Shown here: positions 35,101 through 44,751 of the stretch, in pieces
Position numbering within the stretch: position 1 is the stretch's first letter
Layout: each line of letters starts with the position of its first letter
Source of the DNA: Haplosporangium gracile
Lineage: Eukaryota > Mortierellomycota > Mortierellomycetes > Mortierellales > Mortierellaceae
Assembly (NCBI GenBank): GCA_015499985.1
Contig: JAAAUF010000194.1
Span: forward strand, 1-52,112
Direction of reading: 5' to 3'
DNA length: 52,112 nucleotides
Program-made: the position numbers and the translations under genes
The notes under the pieces: generated by a model
Databases searched by the model: none
Told to the model about the DNA's origin: nothing
The model's input: only the letters and a program-made list of their open reading frames with translations

Positions 35101-37486
35101 TGGATCAGAATAGAAGGATGATTTGATAACATAGAGGAGGAAGGAAGGAAGAAGGAGGAGGAGGATGGGTTGTTGGAAATGAAGAAGTGAACAGTGCGCA
35201 AAAAATGAACATAAGGGATAAAAAGAAAGTAGCAACAGCACGAGAAGGACGGTGAAAGGAAGAAGAGGAGGGACATGGGTCCAATGGTTAGTGATATTTC
35301 ATGCAAATAGTCATTTCGGGCTAGTGTACTGCACTTGTGTATTCATAGACAGATAGCGAAGAAAATAAATAATTATCCAATGCTGCAGCGTGTTGCCAAC
35401 TGAAAAGCAAAATGAGCATCAGCAGCATGGACATGAGCATGAGGGGAAAGAGTGATATCGTACTTAGTCGCTGTTGGTTGGTCATTGTGCCTTTTTCTCT
35501 TCCTACTTCTCTCTTCAAGTTCTCACACCCAACACAACACAACACAACACAACACAACAACACAACACACCCCTTTTTAATCGGCCTGCGGAGTTATCTC
35601 TCTGTGCACTCACGCTCGCTCCGGCGGATTGTGTTCGTCTGTTGTCCGCTCCGTTCGTTCGTTCATCGGGAATTAGAAAACGGCAGGGTCGACATACGCC
35701 CATGGATATTCAAGCCCGAGGGCAAGAGTATAATTGTATAGTGAGCATTGGTCAAGATTAAAGCCAAGAACGAGTTGAAATGGAAGTAAAGGATTGATTG
35801 AAAGCGAGAGAGCGTGGAAAAGAGAAATGAATAAACAGAGCGAAGAGCAATAGCTGAAAGAGACGGTCGGGCCATCATGAGTTTCGGACATGCTCCTCCA
35901 CTGAAGTCAGCCAGCCCAGCCCAGCCCAAATCGTATGCAGGGGAGTTGTTGGAGATAGAAAGTCGAGAAAAAACGGCGTGGAGAGGGAGAGATGGACAAG
36001 GCAACCAAGTGAATGCTGACTTGTGTTTGTTGGTCTCTCCTACTTGGCCTGTGTGCGTGTGTGTGTGTTTTGGTTGACCTTTTCCCTTGTGAATGTAGGT
36101 TGTTCGTGCGTGCCAGTGCGAGTGTGTGACCATGTGTTTAAACAAATGGTGTATTGGAGCTGACACATTGGGCAATGCATTCATATCTGTTGTTTTGTAC
36201 ATGTATTGAACATATTATTATTACACGCAAGAAAAAGAGGTGGAGCAATAAGCATGCTAACCGATGTCGTGTTGGTAGGATGAACAATTGGTAATAGGGC
36301 CAATAACACAATGTATGTTTGTTTTTGTTTGTTACTTTTTTTCACAACGAGGCAGCCAGCGGTAGGAAAGGGAAGAGGAAGGTGTGGAAGAGAGGGGGGA
36401 AAGGAGATGGAGAGAGGAAGAGAGAAGAGGGCGGAGTCGGGGAACGGACTGATAGCCTCAAGACAAGGCAGACAGGACAGGACAGGAAATGATTATCGGA
36501 ATGGGGATATGATACGGGGATATGATATGAATATTGTGGATTCGTGGATAATGGATCAAGGATCATGGATATGATGAAGATGGTAGGGAAGAACAAGTGG
36601 CAATGACAATGATGTGCTTGTGCGTATGTTTGTGCGAGTAGTGTTATTAAAAAGATACAATTGAGCAACAAGAGAGATGGTGTGTGCACTCGAAGGCTAC
36701 ATTGTTTTGTTGATGGTGTTGTTGTATGAATAAATGTGTCTGTCAAAGTGTCAGAAAGTAGATGGAGAGGGGATAGAAAATAGTGCTCTTGGGGACGTGT
36801 AAAATGAAATTACCTGTAGACTGGTAGTAATGGCAATGGTTGTTGCTGTTGCTGTTGTCGTGACGCAAGGTGCGCAATCTGAATGTTGATTGGGACTGGG
36901 GGCGATGGTGGTGATAATGGCTTGTCGGCGTTGTTGTTGTTGTTGTTGTTGAAGGAGAAGGAGAAGGAGTGGAGAGAGACGAGAGGTTGGTGGCAAGAGA
37001 GGTTGTGCGGACAAGTTTAGGGAAAGGAGAAGCAGAAGAAAGGGGAGAAGGAGAAGAAAGAGGTGAAGAAGGATGGTAGTCCAGTGATGGTGAAGTGAAA
37101 GACGAAGAGTCGCTGATAATGTCTCGGCCGGCAATGGTTGAAGTTAAACGTATCTCTCTTAATCTGATTGCATTTGATAAGGCCGATTCGCCACTGACAA
37201 GAGTTCTTGAGTTATCCGCTGAGCAAGATGATGAGGATGAGACAGGGGTCGACAAGGTTGCAATTGTTCCGGACTGGGAGTTCTTGAGAGGAGACGAAGA
37301 GGACGAGGAGACGGCGACTTGTCGCAATGTCGATAATGAGGATGAGGATGATGTCGATGTTATCGTAGGTGTTGCAGTCGAAGAGGACCGTGATCGAGGA
37401 GTGACAGGAGAAGTAGCAAGGCGTGATTTGGAGTGGGAGTGGAGGTGGAAGGAAGGTGGCTGCAATGCCAATGATAACGATGCCAT
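32146..37486 (-). CDS. Large low-complexity acidic S/T/Q-rich protein, function unknown
   Basis: The supported part is the 671-codon frame 34161-32146. It stays open upstream to an acceptor (CATTAG) at 34275. A second minus-strand frame starts at an ATG at 37486 and ends at a GTAATT donor after 36814. The two join in phase and total 934 codons (933 aa), so I propose one gene with a 2.5-kb intron; this join is inference. The product is Ser/Thr-rich with homopolymers (T, Q, S and an eight-Asp run). Islands of normal sequence are VVVKRAKFFVCEDSDDD, two acidic EYDEYDE clusters, GPLFFGKRKPSITVIA, GMERRQSLLSDLLLADKQ, FVDPPSETEPDNLLKEDKLF and a C-terminal AQRAFLTAQSTLSDVLYRTG. The RRQSLLSDLL and KRAKFFV-acidic islands recall fungal nuclear regulators with DUF1752/DUF3295-type composition, but I cannot assign a family. 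No signal peptide or membrane span. Confidence 0.55.
34275..36813 (-). other. Proposed 2.5-kb intron, or intergenic spacer
   Basis: Purine- and pyrimidine-rich non-coding sequence with a CACAA-type microsatellite at about 35526-35572 and a (GT)n stretch at about 36054-36068. Frames of up to 179 codons on the minus strand are compositionally biased and lack recognisable motifs. Additional small exons inside it cannot be excluded. Confidence 0.4.
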
Positions 37487-39930
37487 CGGATTATATCTCT
37501 GTATGGAGAATAAGATAAGTGTGTTGTGTTTGGGAAAGAGAGGATGAGCGAATGAATAGGTATGAATGAGCAAGTGAATAATGAGAATTGAGTATGTGTG
37601 TGTGTGTGAATGCAATTAGTATAAGTATGCGAGTGTGTGAATGTGAGTGTGAATGTGGATGAGAGATGGGCGCGGAGATGTCGAATTCGTGCGGGGGAGA
37701 TCAAAGACAAAGACAAAGACAAAAGACAAGAGATGAGAAGAGAAGCGGAGGAGTGAGACACGCACGCACAAGAGGAACGAAGGGCAAAAAAAATAATGTC
37801 CGTTGGCCGATTGCCACAAAAAGGGTTTTGGTGTTCCCCATCACTTTCCATTGCTCCGCCATCGCATATTCTACATGTATCCACAACTGCAACAGTTTTA
37901 TAAGCCAAGGCCCACAGTCCACAAAGCTCATCACAAAAGGTACATATCACACGCACACAAACCTGCTCAAGCGGAGAGATCGCTGGGGCGGGCGGACAGC
38001 GAGAGGAGCGTTTTTTTTTTTCTTTTGGGGCGAATATTTTTTTTTGATAAGTTGTGGGGGTATGAACTCTCTTCTTCTTTGCTGTCGAACTCTCTTTTTG
38101 CTGTTGTTGTTTCTCTTGCCGCATTTTTGAGGAGAGGGGTACTATCAACACGACTGAGAGGTACCCACCTCATTCCCCACTTTCCTTTACACGGCGTGCG
38201 ACCTTATCTTTTGCCCTCTCGGTTTTTCTCCTTTTGTTGTTGTTTTTGATTTTTTTTGTTGTTGAGCAAGAGACCCCTGTAAAACCTTCAGTCACCCCCT
38301 TCCTGCACCCCTCCGCTTCGGCACATAGAAACCATAAACAGCAACAAAAAAAAGAGTTTCTCACAATCCCGATCCCTTCTTCGCATCATGACCAAACAAA
38401 CAAACATCATCAATTGCAATCGGCTTTTTTAGTCGACACAAAGAGAAAAAACGATCTACTCGCACCATCAAGTAGTTTTGACCTCCTCTTTGCATTGTGG
38501 GACGACGCACCATGAAAAAACAAGTTATGGGAAAAATGACCTTTGAACGTGGCCTTTTTGCATAATGCACGTACAAAAAGGAAAGGGTAACTTGATGCGC
38601 GCGCGCGTGTCCAAAGCATACAATGACATTGATAAAACAGTGCGTTCACCGCGTAAAGAAAAAGGAGCTCCTGATCCACTTTGGCAGATTGTACCCGTTT
38701 CCTCGCATACATGCAATTTGCATATCTCAACCACACAAACATTCATACAGCAAGAGAAAAGAAAAAACGTGGCACGGCACGACTCTTACTCTCTTGTATC
38801 CTTCTTCCCCTTTATTTTCCTCACTTACTAACCCTCCGACACTTGATTTTGAAAGGGCGCCAAGACGCGGCTCATTCACAAATAACAAAAAAAGGGGTGG
38901 ATACGACCACGAGACTCAAAAAGCCCAGACCGGGCGGGGATAAGATGGCTGGATGCGTAAGCTCCGTCATCTTTCTTCTCTCTTGCCCCACATCTTTACA
39001 TAGACAACTCATACCACACGACCCTCATGGAGAGATGTTCATAGTCAGCCGGACTTTATCTTGTCCAGCATCACTTGATTCACGGACCGACCTCTTGACC
39101 ATTGGGGTGTAGAGGAAGACTACGCGGACGCGGAAGATGCAATGAGTAGTTTCTCTTGGCGGGATATTTTTCTCGCTTCGCTATCATATCCCTCCCTCCT
39201 CCTAACCACGACATCAAAGGGCTGCATCCGTATGTTTTCATGTCCGTGTATCCGTGTGCCTTCAAAATGTCTCTCGGGTCCATCTTTCATCCGGGCTATT
39301 CAACCAGCTTACCCCCCCCCCCCCCCCCCCCNNNNNNNNNNACCTGTATTTCTTCCCTTCCCTCCAGTCAAACCGAAGGGAAAATTCTTGTCTCTCACAA
39401 AATGCATAATGATGTCTACGCGTTCTGAGCGTTAGACAAGAATAGAAGGAGACCCTTATGGGCTAAGAGAGAGAGAGAGCAATTGAAAAGCATGCATTAG
39501 ACTTGACCTCGCATCTCGGATAGACACCAATTAGGAAAAAAAAATGATAATAAAATAACAGAGTAACGCCATAATCCCACATTTCCTCACGTTGTGGTGT
39601 AACATTCGGATGCATTCTTGATAACCACACATTCACCTAGAACGTAAACGTGGTGAATCAAATAAACAACGGATTTTATGAAAATGAGAGAAGGGGGGGG
39701 GGGGGGGGGGGGGGGCACTTGAAGACTTATTTGTCTCGACCCTTTCACTCCCCTGATTGCCAGTCATGGAAGATAGGAAGGGCTTATCTATTGTTTTGTG
39801 GGACTTTCTCTCTCTAGATTCAAGCAAGGGGTTTTGTTGGAAGGTGAACAAGAAAGGCCAGACATTCTTGGCCGCTGTGGAAGAAATTGAAAGAACAGTA
39901 CTGTACAAAGCCTCTCGGGTGTCCTAATCT
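37487..39930. other. Gene-poor spacer with assembly gap and homopolymer runs
   Basis: About 2.4 kb with no supported gene. A run of 20 C (39312-39331) directly abuts an N gap (39332-39341), and a run of 23 G lies at 39693-39715. These features mark a difficult assembly region just outside the inverted-repeat segment. Confidence 0.6.
39332..39341. other. Assembly gap (10 N)
   Basis: Ten N bases directly after a run of 20 C, so sequence on this side is unreliable. It lies about 590 bp outside the inverted-repeat segment. Confidence 0.99.
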
Positions 39931-40363
39931 ACACTGCACAGGCCATGCGATTAAATCGAGCATTTCTTCCGGCATGTGACTTGGGTTAAGTCATTCACTT
40001 CGTAGATGAGCAGGTTTGACTTGGATATCCACCCAGAATGGTCATCCTGATGACTTTTAGACCGGAGATGTACCTTTGAAAGACGCTTCTCGATGGTGTC
40101 GATGGTGTCGATGGTGTCGATGGTGTCGATGGTGTCCATTATTAGGGTTTTATAGCAGAGACTTTTTCGCTTTCTGGCCATGTGATTTTATTTTTAGGAA
40201 AAATAACTACTGAAGTTCACAACCACCAAATGATGGAGCAGAGACGCGCGGAAAAGTAATCAGCCTAGATAACAACTACGAATCATATCACCCATTTTTC
40301 ATACTTTCGTTTTTTTTTTGCACTGTCAAAAAAAGTCGCTTTTGACACAACTCATTAAAGTGA
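39931..40363 (-). repeat. Left arm of the long inverted repeat
   Basis: About 433 bp. The outer 400 bp appear identical to the right arm by eye, while the inner 40 bp (after CACTGTCAAAAAA) carry several substitutions and a one-base indel. It contains a 76-codon frame (39951-40181, minus) and five tandem GATGGTGTC units (40092-40136). Confidence 0.9.
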
Positions 40364-41125
40364 ATTTATCATAAACGTACCCAGGAGATTAGCTGTATAG
40401 TTTTCAAAGAGATAAGAGAAGAACTGTCCGAGAAAAAACAAGGAACAAAGTCTGTTCGCTCCTTTAAAACAATGTATGTGAAGACATATTTCTTTATTTT
40501 CATCTCTCAGCTCTACTTTTTTTTTCTTTACTTGTTGTATGTAGATGTTAGAGAAGGACTTCTAGACTCAAGATCTACTTTCGAAATGAAAGAAGCGGAC
40601 GTGTTTTGATGAAGGAAAAAGTAGTGAGAGTAGGCGGGGCGTGGAGTATCAAAAGTCCCTTGTTTTATTCTTACTTTCAAAGTTGCTCATGCTGTCGTCG
40701 ATGAGTGTTTGTTCTCGTTCTGGCGGACGAGATGGTTCCCATCGGTGGCGCCCAATGGTGTTGTAGACGGTGAGGATGAGGTCGGGGAGTTTGGTACGGC
40801 GGGGTAGGCCCAGGTACAGTACTGAGTTAGGGCTGGTGAATATTTATAGACCTTGTGTGAAAACATGGTCTCGTATATCTTTGTGAGCTTTTTTGTAACA
40901 CCGGCGTAGGAGACGGGAGGGGTGGATAGGGCTTGGGAGGGTATAGGGGATGGGTGGGAATGAGAGGGAATGCGTTCACCGCGTATGTCTATGGAGGAAG
41001 AAGAGAAAGATGTGGCTTTATGCTCACTGGGTAAATGGTGTTTTATTTCCTTTATGAAATTTAGGTGGGATGAATAGATTATATAGTCGAGGAAAGCGTA
41101 AGTGTCTTGTCAATTGGTCCGTAAT
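40364..41125. other. Interior of the inverted-repeat segment, left part; uncalled GC-richer stretch
   Basis: AT-rich up to about 40650. From roughly 40680 to 41100 the minus strand is GC-richer and Pro/Ser-rich in translation, with all three frames open for long distances and one reading (LGLPRRTKLPDLILTVYNT) looking protein-like. No start codon plus splice pattern could be settled, so no gene is called. Confidence 0.4.
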
Positions 41126-41586
41126 TTAGGCAGCCGTAGTGTGAAAGGGGCGCGAGTCGACATAGTGTTGCTTGCCGTCGGTATCGAAGAACGAGGCACG
41201 AACACGGTACCTGGCATTGGGGCGGGTGGACAGGTACTCCTGCTTGACGGCGAAGTAGACGCCATGCACAGCCAGGCTGCGGTACCTGACACTGTCGACG
41301 ACCACTATGTTGACATCGGGCAGAGGGATAGCAGTCTGGAGACTCAACTTGACATCGGGGTTCCGCTTGAAGATCTCGCTTGTCGAGCCGCCAGGAGCAC
41401 TGCAGTGGTATGGACATAGACCTGTTCGCCAACGCTGTATGTCGAACCTTCCTCGGGATGGTCAACTGTGAACTCGTTGGAGGGAGGAGGAGGTGCACCC
41501 TTCTCCAGAGGAGTAGCCAGGGCGGTGCATGCCGAGAGCAGGGCAAAGAATGCAAAAAAGATGGTGGAGAACTTGTTGAGCTTCAT
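41126..41586 (-). pseudogene. Secreted protein gene with a one-base frame break (Kre9/Knh-like fold possible)
   Basis: From the ATG at 41586 the minus strand encodes a clear signal peptide (MKLNKFSTIFFAFFALLSAC, cleavage near TALA-TP) and then a FTVDHPEEGSTYSVGEQVYV block that resembles the start of fungal Ser-Thr-rich/Kre9-like secreted beta-sandwich domains. That frame stops at 41344-41346. The continuing protein-like sequence (GGSTSEIFKRNPDVKLSLQ, then VDSVRYRSLAVHGVYFAV, then YRVRASFFDTDGKQHYVDS) is in the next frame and ends at 41126-41128. The switch lies near 41396-41404 and needs one extra base; the whole would be about 153 aa. It is either a real disruption or a base-calling error. 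A TTATAAG box sits at 41632-41638. Confidence 0.6.
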
Positions 41587-43077
41587 TTTTTGGTGAGTAA
41601 GATGAGTGTGTGACCAAGTGTTGATTTGCTACTTATAACCGACCACGGTACACATCCCTTAAGAATGTCGAACGAGCGAGAAGAAAGAACTACTCCTTGA
41701 TCCTCTTTAACTCCTGTTCGTCCTTGGTATGTCCTCCCATGTGTTGTCCCATCGTTGATCTCTCTACGCCTGCGCCGTGTGGCCTTAGCTCCTTTAAACC
41801 CTTCCCCTTGCTCCGCGGCTCTCATTTCCCATGCTCCTTTTTACGTCCTAGGCCTTGTCCTGCCTTTCACTTCTGTACGTCCTAAGCGCTGCACTTCCCC
41901 GAGACCCAGTTTTGTCTTCTCATTCTCAGTCATTGTTTTGATGGTTATCCTCCCCTCCTTCCACTGTCCTTCTCTTCTCTGGTTACCTCTGATCTTTCTT
42001 TCTGCCTCTCCTTCTCTCTGCCTCCCCTTCTCTCTGGATGCCACTCAGTCTATGGTTCCTCTATGTTGGGTAAGAAAGATGTTGTTTCCTGCGCTTCTTT
42101 TTCTCTTTCTTGGTCTTTGTCGGTCTCCGTCTTTATGTCAGTGAGGATGGGGGGTTGTTCCAGATCTTAAGGGCAGCCCAGGAACGCTTGCACAGTCTGG
42201 ATTCCAGAGAGCCGCTCGTATGGCACATCTTTTAAAACAACACCCGTCCATCCAACGACCCGGGATCTCTGTGAAGCAGCAAGTCATGTCATGTCTTTCT
42301 AAACCAGCAAGCTCGACCCTCATCAAAGCTAAAGCTCGACTTCATCACAGGCGGCCTGGCAGACACCATCTTTTAAATCAGGGGCACTTCGCTTAGTCCG
42401 CACCCTTGTCCTCTGCTCTCTCGCAGACCATAGGAGCTTTGTATGATGATGAACCCTAGGACAGCTTACCAAGCCTGTCTGTTGTTTCGGTTGCTGCAGC
42501 CGCGACAAGTCACTGTGCTATCTGAAGTGCAGTCTGAGTCCATCAGACCGAGGACAACCCTCATGGTGGGCTGTCTCTTTCTCTTCCCCTTTCCTGGCAA
42601 TACCTTGGCCATTATGTTCCCTTCGGTTCATTCCGTTCTCGTCCTTGACCTCTCGGCATTCTTGATCTTCCTCATCTTTAACCAATTGGAATTGGATTGC
42701 TGTCCCCCTTATCTACCGTGAATTTAGCTAGCGACCGCCGTGTTGTGTTGCATTACGCCCCTAACTGTTATCTTTGCTCATAGTACTCTCTCGCCCTTGA
42801 TCCTTCTACGTCCCTGGCGACACCCTACGCTTTACTCTCCTACACTCTCGGCTCTAATTCGGCTAACTTTGATCATCCTTCATTCCCGACGGCCTCAATC
42901 CTCGTACCCCCCGTTGCTCCTCTCCTCTTTCGTTACTCCTTGATCTTTGTGCTTCTATCCCCTTTCCTTGCTCTTTTCGGTACCCTCATTTTTGCTTGCC
43001 CTTGAAAATCTCTCCCTCCTGTCATGGGAACAGTGTCCCTGATTAGTTCTCTTCCCTGGAACTACTTCATTCTGCCC
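41587..43077. other. Interior of the inverted-repeat segment, right part
   Basis: C/T-rich sequence with recurring phrases such as CCTTGATCCT and CGTCC, suggestive of decayed repeat DNA. A 75-codon plus-strand frame around 42162-42386 is open and not low-complexity but has no recognised motif. No transposase motif was found on either strand. Confidence 0.45.
41632..41638 (-). promoter_or_regulatory. TATA-like box of the secreted protein gene
   Basis: TTATAAG on the minus strand, about 46 bp upstream of the ATG at 41586. Confidence 0.35.
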
Positions 43078-43510
43078 TCACTTTAATGAGTGGGGGTCAG
43101 AAACGACTTTTTTGACAGTGCAAAAAAAAAACGAAAGTATGAAAAATGGGTGATATGATTCGTAGTTGTTATCTAGGCTGATTACTTTTCCGCGCGTCTC
43201 TGCTCCATCATTTGGTGGTTGTGAACTTCAGTAGTTATTTTTCCTAAAAATAAAATCACATGGCCAGAAAGCGAAAAAGTCTCTGCTATAAAACCCTAAT
43301 AATGGACACCATCGACACCATCGACACCATCGACACCATCGACACCATCGAGAAGCGTCTTTCAAAGGTACATCTCCGGTCTAAAAGTCATCAGGATGAC
43401 CATTCTGGGTGGATATCCAAGTCAAACCTGCTCATCTACGAAGTGAATGACTTAACCCAAGTCACATGCCGGAAGAAATGCTCGATTTAATCGCATGGCC
43501 TGTGTCAGTG
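43078..43510 (+). repeat. Right arm of the long inverted repeat
   Basis: Inverted copy of the left arm, with the same 76-codon frame on the plus strand (43260-43490) and five GACACCATC units (43306-43350). The inner boundary reads CACTTTAATGAGTGGGGGTC, a Tc1/pogo-like terminal flavour, but I cannot confirm a family. Confidence 0.9.
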
Positions 43511-43842
43511 AAATAAGCCTCTCTGATTATCACGTGATCTAAAATCTGTCGACTTTTGTGGTCGTCCCCTTTTCTCGTAGAAAAAATAAAAAGTTCGTAG
43601 AAAGATAAAATGCAGTTGACATGCAGGACGTGAATCGATGTGTTTCTTTGGTATATTTGGTATTTTTATTTGATAATGCTATGGTACAGTAATAATGGTC
43701 TTGCTCGACTGTTGATAGAGGGAAATAACGGGTGTGGTCGACAAGGGAGGAAGAAGGAGAGAAGGGGAGAGAAGCGAATATGTTTGTGTCTGAAATGGAT
43801 AGGGTAAAGGCCGCTTCCCTTTTTTTTTTTTCTGCCAAAAAT
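43511..43842. other. 3' flank of calcipressin, abutting the inverted-repeat arm
   Basis: 332 bp between the right arm and the calcipressin stop. It contains a perfect 10-bp palindrome ATCACGTGAT at 43529-43538 (E-box core). No gene is seen. Confidence 0.5.
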
Positions 43843-44607
43843 CTAGCAGACGGTAGATTGAATACCCCAATCCTGGATGGTGATAAACGGCTGCTCGTCT
43901 TGGGACTCCTTGGAGGGCGAGAAAGCCAAACGGGTGGGAGTCGAGGGGTAGAGGTGACCGGGCGAGACGGGGGTGCGAGGGTGGCCTGACAACAGGGATG
44001 ATGCAGAGGATGAACGGACTAGGGTGTCGATGCGGAGTTTCTTGATCTGCTGCTGCAAGCTGTTGTCCTTTGCTGGTGTGGTAGGGGTGGTTGCTGGCTC
44101 AACGGGGGTAACTGACTCGATGAGGATGGGACCATCGAGGGTCAGGTCCAGTTCCTCAATCTCGGCCATCTCGTCCTCAGACTCGTCCGAGTGACCCAAT
44201 GGTGGGGATCCAGGGGGGGACACCATTCCATTGGAAGCATCTACAGCGTCTGTACCGACCACAGGTTCGTCAGAGGGCATTTGGAGGTAGTGCTTCTTCG
44301 GGTCAATCGTCAACTCAGTATGTTGGCCAAAATAAACCCTCAACACCGTGCCATCTTCCAGGATCGAAGAGTTGTTATGAAGATCGAGACGAGCAGCCTG
44401 GGAATGTTCGATGGAGTGGTAGACAACAAAGATACGGTGAAAGGATTTGATGGGGGAGAAGAAGCAGACTTTTCCAAAGGATTCAGTGTGGGTGCGAAGG
44501 GTGGAGAGGATGGAAGGCTCAAAGTGGTGGGACTCGAGGTTTGTGAGGGTGAGTGTGTTTGTGGGCGCTGCTGGGGTGGTAGGGGAGGCGGAGGTTGTAT
44601 TGACCAT
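43843..44607 (-). CDS. RCN1: Calcipressin (RCAN/Rcn1 family calcineurin regulator)
   Basis: Single exon, 254 aa from the ATG at 44607; the longer frame upstream is a poly-Phe shadow of the 5' UTR A/T run. Residues about 17-95 form the RRM-like domain (TNTLTLTNLE; SPIKSFHRIFVVYHS; LRVYFGQHTEL). The family signature SPPGSPP is at residues 130-136, followed by an acidic region (EDEMAEIEELDL). Near the C-terminus residues 240-245 read PFITIQ, which fits the calcineurin-docking PxIxIT pattern. Family role: cytosolic inhibitor/facilitator of the calcium-activated phosphatase calcineurin; phosphorylation of the SPxxSPP serines controls the switch. Length is typical of fungal members. A TATAAAAG box lies about 140 bp upstream. 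Confidence 0.92.
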   Translation of the reverse strand: MVNTTSASPTTPAAPTNTLTLTNLESHHFEPSILSTLRTHTESFGKVCFFSPIKSFHRIFVVYHSIEHSQAARLDLHNNSSILEDGTVLRVYFGQHTELTIDPKKHYLQMPSDEPVVGTDAVDASNGMVSPPGSPPLGHSDESEDEMAEIEELDLTLDGPILIESVTPVEPATTPTTPAKDNSLQQQIKKLRIDTLVRSSSASSLLSGHPRTPVSPGHLYPSTPTRLAFSPSKESQDEQPFITIQDWGIQSTVC

Positions 44608-44698
44608 GTTGGATGTATGAGCTGTTACGGAGAGTGGAGGAGCGGGTATAGTTATTGTGTGAGAGGGAGAGGGAAGAGAACGTTGTGGAGTGAGGTTG

Positions 44699-44723
44699 AA
44701 AAAAAAAAAAAAAAAAAAAAAAA
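44699..44723. repeat. 25-nt A run in the calcipressin 5' region
   Basis: Uninterrupted A homopolymer on the plus strand, that is, a T tract on the gene's own strand between its TATA box and ATG. Poly(dT) tracts of this kind are typical nucleosome-depleting promoter elements in fungi; its exact length may be a sequencing estimate. Confidence 0.8.
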
Positions 44724-44743
44724 GTAGAGGAATGAGTTTGTCC

Positions 44744-44751
44744 CTTTTATA
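44744..44751 (-). promoter_or_regulatory. TATA box of calcipressin
   Basis: TATAAAAG on the minus strand, 137-144 bp upstream of the ATG at 44607. Confidence 0.5.

Larger units (their letters stand above)
39931..43510. mobile_element. Segment bounded by 433-bp near-identical inverted repeats, no recognised transposase
   Basis: Two arms, 39931-40363 and 43078-43510, are inverted copies of each other. They enclose about 2.7 kb that holds a frameshifted secreted-protein gene, a GC-richer uncalled stretch and pyrimidine-rich sequence. No transposase, integrase or reverse-transcriptase motif is visible. The outer edges read CACTG-CACAGGCC on the left and GGCCTGTG-TCAGTG on the right; no convincing target-site duplication is seen. 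It could be a non-autonomous long-TIR transposon carrying host sequence, two divergent transposon-end fragments, or an assembly palindrome. Confidence 0.55.

Noticed and set aside
36743..37615. Separate 290-codon protein from the ATG at 37615
   Set aside because: The first 43 codons are low-complexity leader, and the part after 36814 follows a GT donor; I prefer the ATG at 37486 and a splice to the downstream frame.
40092..40136. Tandem 9-bp units considered as a CRISPR-like array
   Set aside because: Units are directly adjacent with no spacers and lie in a reading frame; this is a simple minisatellite in a eukaryotic genome.
39931..43510. CACTA-type (EnSpm) transposon based on outer CACTG ends
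   Set aside because: The 5-bp end is suggestive, but there is a one-base offset between the arms, no 3-bp target duplication (flanks differ) and no CACTA transposase.
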